From assembly GCF_000495795.1 (NCBI RefSeq), contig NZ_AWGD01000037.1, positions 62,001-126,000 on the forward strand: 64,000 bases of DNA, given 5' to 3'. A program made the position numbers and the translations under genes. Under the pieces are notes generated by a model. It made no database searches, had not been told where the DNA came from, and worked only from the letters and a program-made list of their open reading frames with translations. The stretch comes from Asticcacaulis sp. AC460. Lineage in GTDB: Bacteria; Pseudomonadota; Alphaproteobacteria; Caulobacterales; Caulobacteraceae. Positions 62,638 through 64,000 of this stretch are shown piece by piece. The first letter of the stretch is position 1; each line of letters begins with the position of its first letter.

Positions 62638-63204
62638 ATGCAGGACCCTAACGAACTTCGCCTCGACGCGCTGGAAGAAGCCCTCGAAACCATCGGCATG
62701 AACCTGTCGCTGTTCGACGGCTTCGTCACCGCCCAGTGGGTCATGCCCGACGTGCCGGTAAAAAGCTGGATCGACACCATCCAGGAGCTCGTCGTCGAAG
62801 CCGGCGGCGCCGGCAAGGTCACGCCTGAGATTGCCGCCCAGATGGCCGAGCATCATAAGGCGGTGGGCGAGGAATTGCGGACCGAAGTCTACAATCCCAT
62901 CTTCTGGCTCGATGACGAAGGTGACGAGATGTGGCAGCTTTGGGCGGAAGGCTTCGGCCTGGCGATTACCGGCCGGCCCGAATTTGTGCAGGCCACCCTG
63001 GCGGACGAAGAGTCGGAGATCGCCATGTCGCTGACCGTGGTCATGGCCCTGGCGGGCGTGGCGGCCGGCGACGACCAGATGGCCGAAGACCTCAGCGATG
63101 GCGACACGGACAATCTGCTGACCGAAGCGCCTGAGGTGCTGATGCAGGGCCTGGTCGCGCTGTACTATGCCCAGCACGCCCCCGAGCGCAGCCTGACCAG
63201 CTGA
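62638..63204 (+). CDS. UPF0149 (YecA-like) family protein
   Basis: The 188-residue soluble, acidic, all-helical protein is of the UPF0149 type (DALEEALETIGMNLSLFDGFVTAQWVMPDV...PVKSWIDTIQ). Function is unknown; YecA members are often linked to metal or secretion chaperones when they carry a SEC-C tail, which is absent here. GGAGG at 62628-62632 sets the start at 62638; TTG at 62602 lies within the hairpin repeat and is not used. Confidence 0.82.
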   Translation: MQDPNELRLDALEEALETIGMNLSLFDGFVTAQWVMPDVPVKSWIDTIQELVVEAGGAGKVTPEIAAQMAEHHKAVGEELRTEVYNPIFWLDDEGDEMWQLWAEGFGLAITGRPEFVQATLADEESEIAMSLTVVMALAGVAAGDDQMAEDLSDGDTDNLLTEAPEVLMQGLVALYYAQHAPERSLTS

Positions 63205-63239
63205 TCGGGTAAAAACGTAAATCCATCAAAAACTTATCC

Positions 63240-63317
63240 CTCCCCGTTATACGGGGAGCGGGGCGGCCCGTGCCGTGGATTGTGAGCGTCAGCTCATAAG
63301 ACGGTGGGGGATTTGGC
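63240..63317. repeat. GTTATAC hairpin repeat, copy 3
   Basis: CTCCCCGTTATACGGGGAG (63240-63258), about 40 variable bases, and a tail ACGGTGGGGGATTTGGC. It lies between the UPF0149 gene and the EAL gene. Confidence 0.8.
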
Positions 63318-63360
63318 CCGCCGGTGGTTCGGCCGTCTACACCCGCTCAAAGCCCCGTAA

Positions 63361-64000
63361 TTACCCCAGACGGCGCTTGCCGCCCTGGTCCGCCATACCC
63401 AAGATCCGTTCCATGGCCGCATCCGCCGACATGGGCCGGCCCAGCAGATAGCCCTGCGCCTGGTCGCAGCCCTCTTCGCGCAGACAGGCCAGTTGCGCTT
63501 CGGTTTCGACGCCCTCAGCCGTGACGACGGCGCCGAAGCTCTTGCCCAGCCCGATGACGGCGCGGACAATGGCCAGGTTTTCCGGCGACGACGTCATGTC
63601 GGTAATGAAGGCGCGGTCGATCTTCAGCTTGTCGAACGGGAAACAGCGCAGATAGGCCAGGCTGGAATAGCCGGTGCCGAAGTCATCCAGCGCGATATGG
63701 ACGCCCAACTGCTTCAGCTGATGCAGGATGCGGACATTGTCCTGGCTGTCGGTCAGCATCACCGACTCTGTGATTTCCAGCTCCAGCCGGCCGGGCGCCA
63801 GCCGCGACTGTTCCAGCGCGCGGATGACATCGGCCGCCAGGGTGAAGCCGGTAAACTGCCGTGGCGACAGGTTGACGGCCAGGCCGATATCGGCTGGCCA
63901 CCGTGCGGCTTCCTGGCAGGCCTGACGCAACACCCACCGGCCGATCGGTTCGATCAGTCCCGACGCCTCCGCCACAGGAATGAAGTCCGCCGGTGAGATC
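63361..64000 (-). CDS. EAL-domain cyclic-di-GMP phosphodiesterase, 3' part
   Basis: The frame is open to the window edge, so only the C-terminal 212 residues are visible (from ISPADFIPVAEASGLIEPIG). Conserved EAL-domain segments are present: AVNLSPRQF, ELEITESVML, LDDFGTGYSSLAYL with PFDKLKIDRAFI, and TAEGVETEAQ with GYLLGRPM. The EAL tripeptide itself lies outside. It likely hydrolyses c-di-GMP in the cytoplasm, relevant to the swarmer/stalk switch in this group. A GGDEF or sensor domain may precede it. Confidence 0.88.
   Translation of the reverse strand, partial: ISPADFIPVAEASGLIEPIGRWVLRQACQEAARWPADIGLAVNLSPRQFTGFTLAADVIRALEQSRLAPGRLELEITESVMLTDSQDNVRILHQLKQLGVHIALDDFGTGYSSLAYLRCFPFDKLKIDRAFITDMTSSPENLAIVRAVIGLGKSFGAVVTAEGVETEAQLACLREEGCDQAQGYLLGRPMSADAAMERILGMADQGGKRRLG

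Overview
High-GC chromosome of a free-living alphaproteobacterium, most likely Caulobacterales. The best clues are the conserved block of an NAD(P)H:quinone oxidoreductase, a DUF1192 protein and RcdA (adaptor for CtrA degradation), followed by TrcR (DUF1013) and a flagellar rod-like mini-protein. A genus such as Asticcacaulis is my guess, from the mix of plant-polymer hydrolases and dense intergenic repeats; a 16S or core-gene comparison would settle it.

Layout. 1-6.5 kb: end of an ABC exporter, an ankyrin protein, an SMP-30 lactonase, suhB, efp, a lipoprotein, a low-GC phage-like gene and thiE. 6.6-13.3 kb: a glycine-zipper protein, the Fur-type bfd/bfr iron-storage pair, an exported methyltransferase coupled to an alpha/beta hydrolase, hisN and an XRE regulator. 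13.3-19.4 kb: a possible small RNA, a GH78-like glycosidase and the cell-cycle block. 19.5-23.4 kb: a DUF1501/DUF1800 export pair flanked by large palindromic repeats. 23.4-29.8 kb: an accessory island with an LRR-kinase fusion and a three-gene Gabija-like anti-phage module. 30-38 kb: pheT, pheS, rplT and rpmI, with a phospholipase C and a proteasome-fold protein pair between pheS and rplT. 38-55.5 kb: transport and secreted hydrolases (S9, M16, GH9, GH2), an MFS and an EamA transporter, a cupin and ChaA. 55.7-64 kb: a lone ParD-like ORF, a SUV3-like helicase, tRNA-Arg, a VapBC pair, an OmpA lipoprotein, small lipoproteins, a UPF0149 protein and the start of an EAL-domain gene that runs off the window.

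The most interesting part is 25.0-29.8 kb. A GajA-like OLD/TOPRIM nuclease and a GajB-like UvrD helicase are coupled by a GTGA overlap. They are followed by a 435-residue protein that I read as two RusA (Holliday-junction resolvase) folds in one chain, each retaining the catalytic acids the other has lost. That third gene is not part of canonical Gabija as I know it.

The window also carries at least three families of dispersed palindromic intergenic repeats (8.2/47.4 kb; 13.4/62.6 kb; 23.3/55.7/63.2 kb), plus a roughly 210-bp palindrome at 19.5 kb. There are several clean operator-like dyads: before the lactonase, before a secreted protein at 17.6 kb, before GH9, and before VapBC. I see no CRISPR array, transposase, integrase or rRNA.
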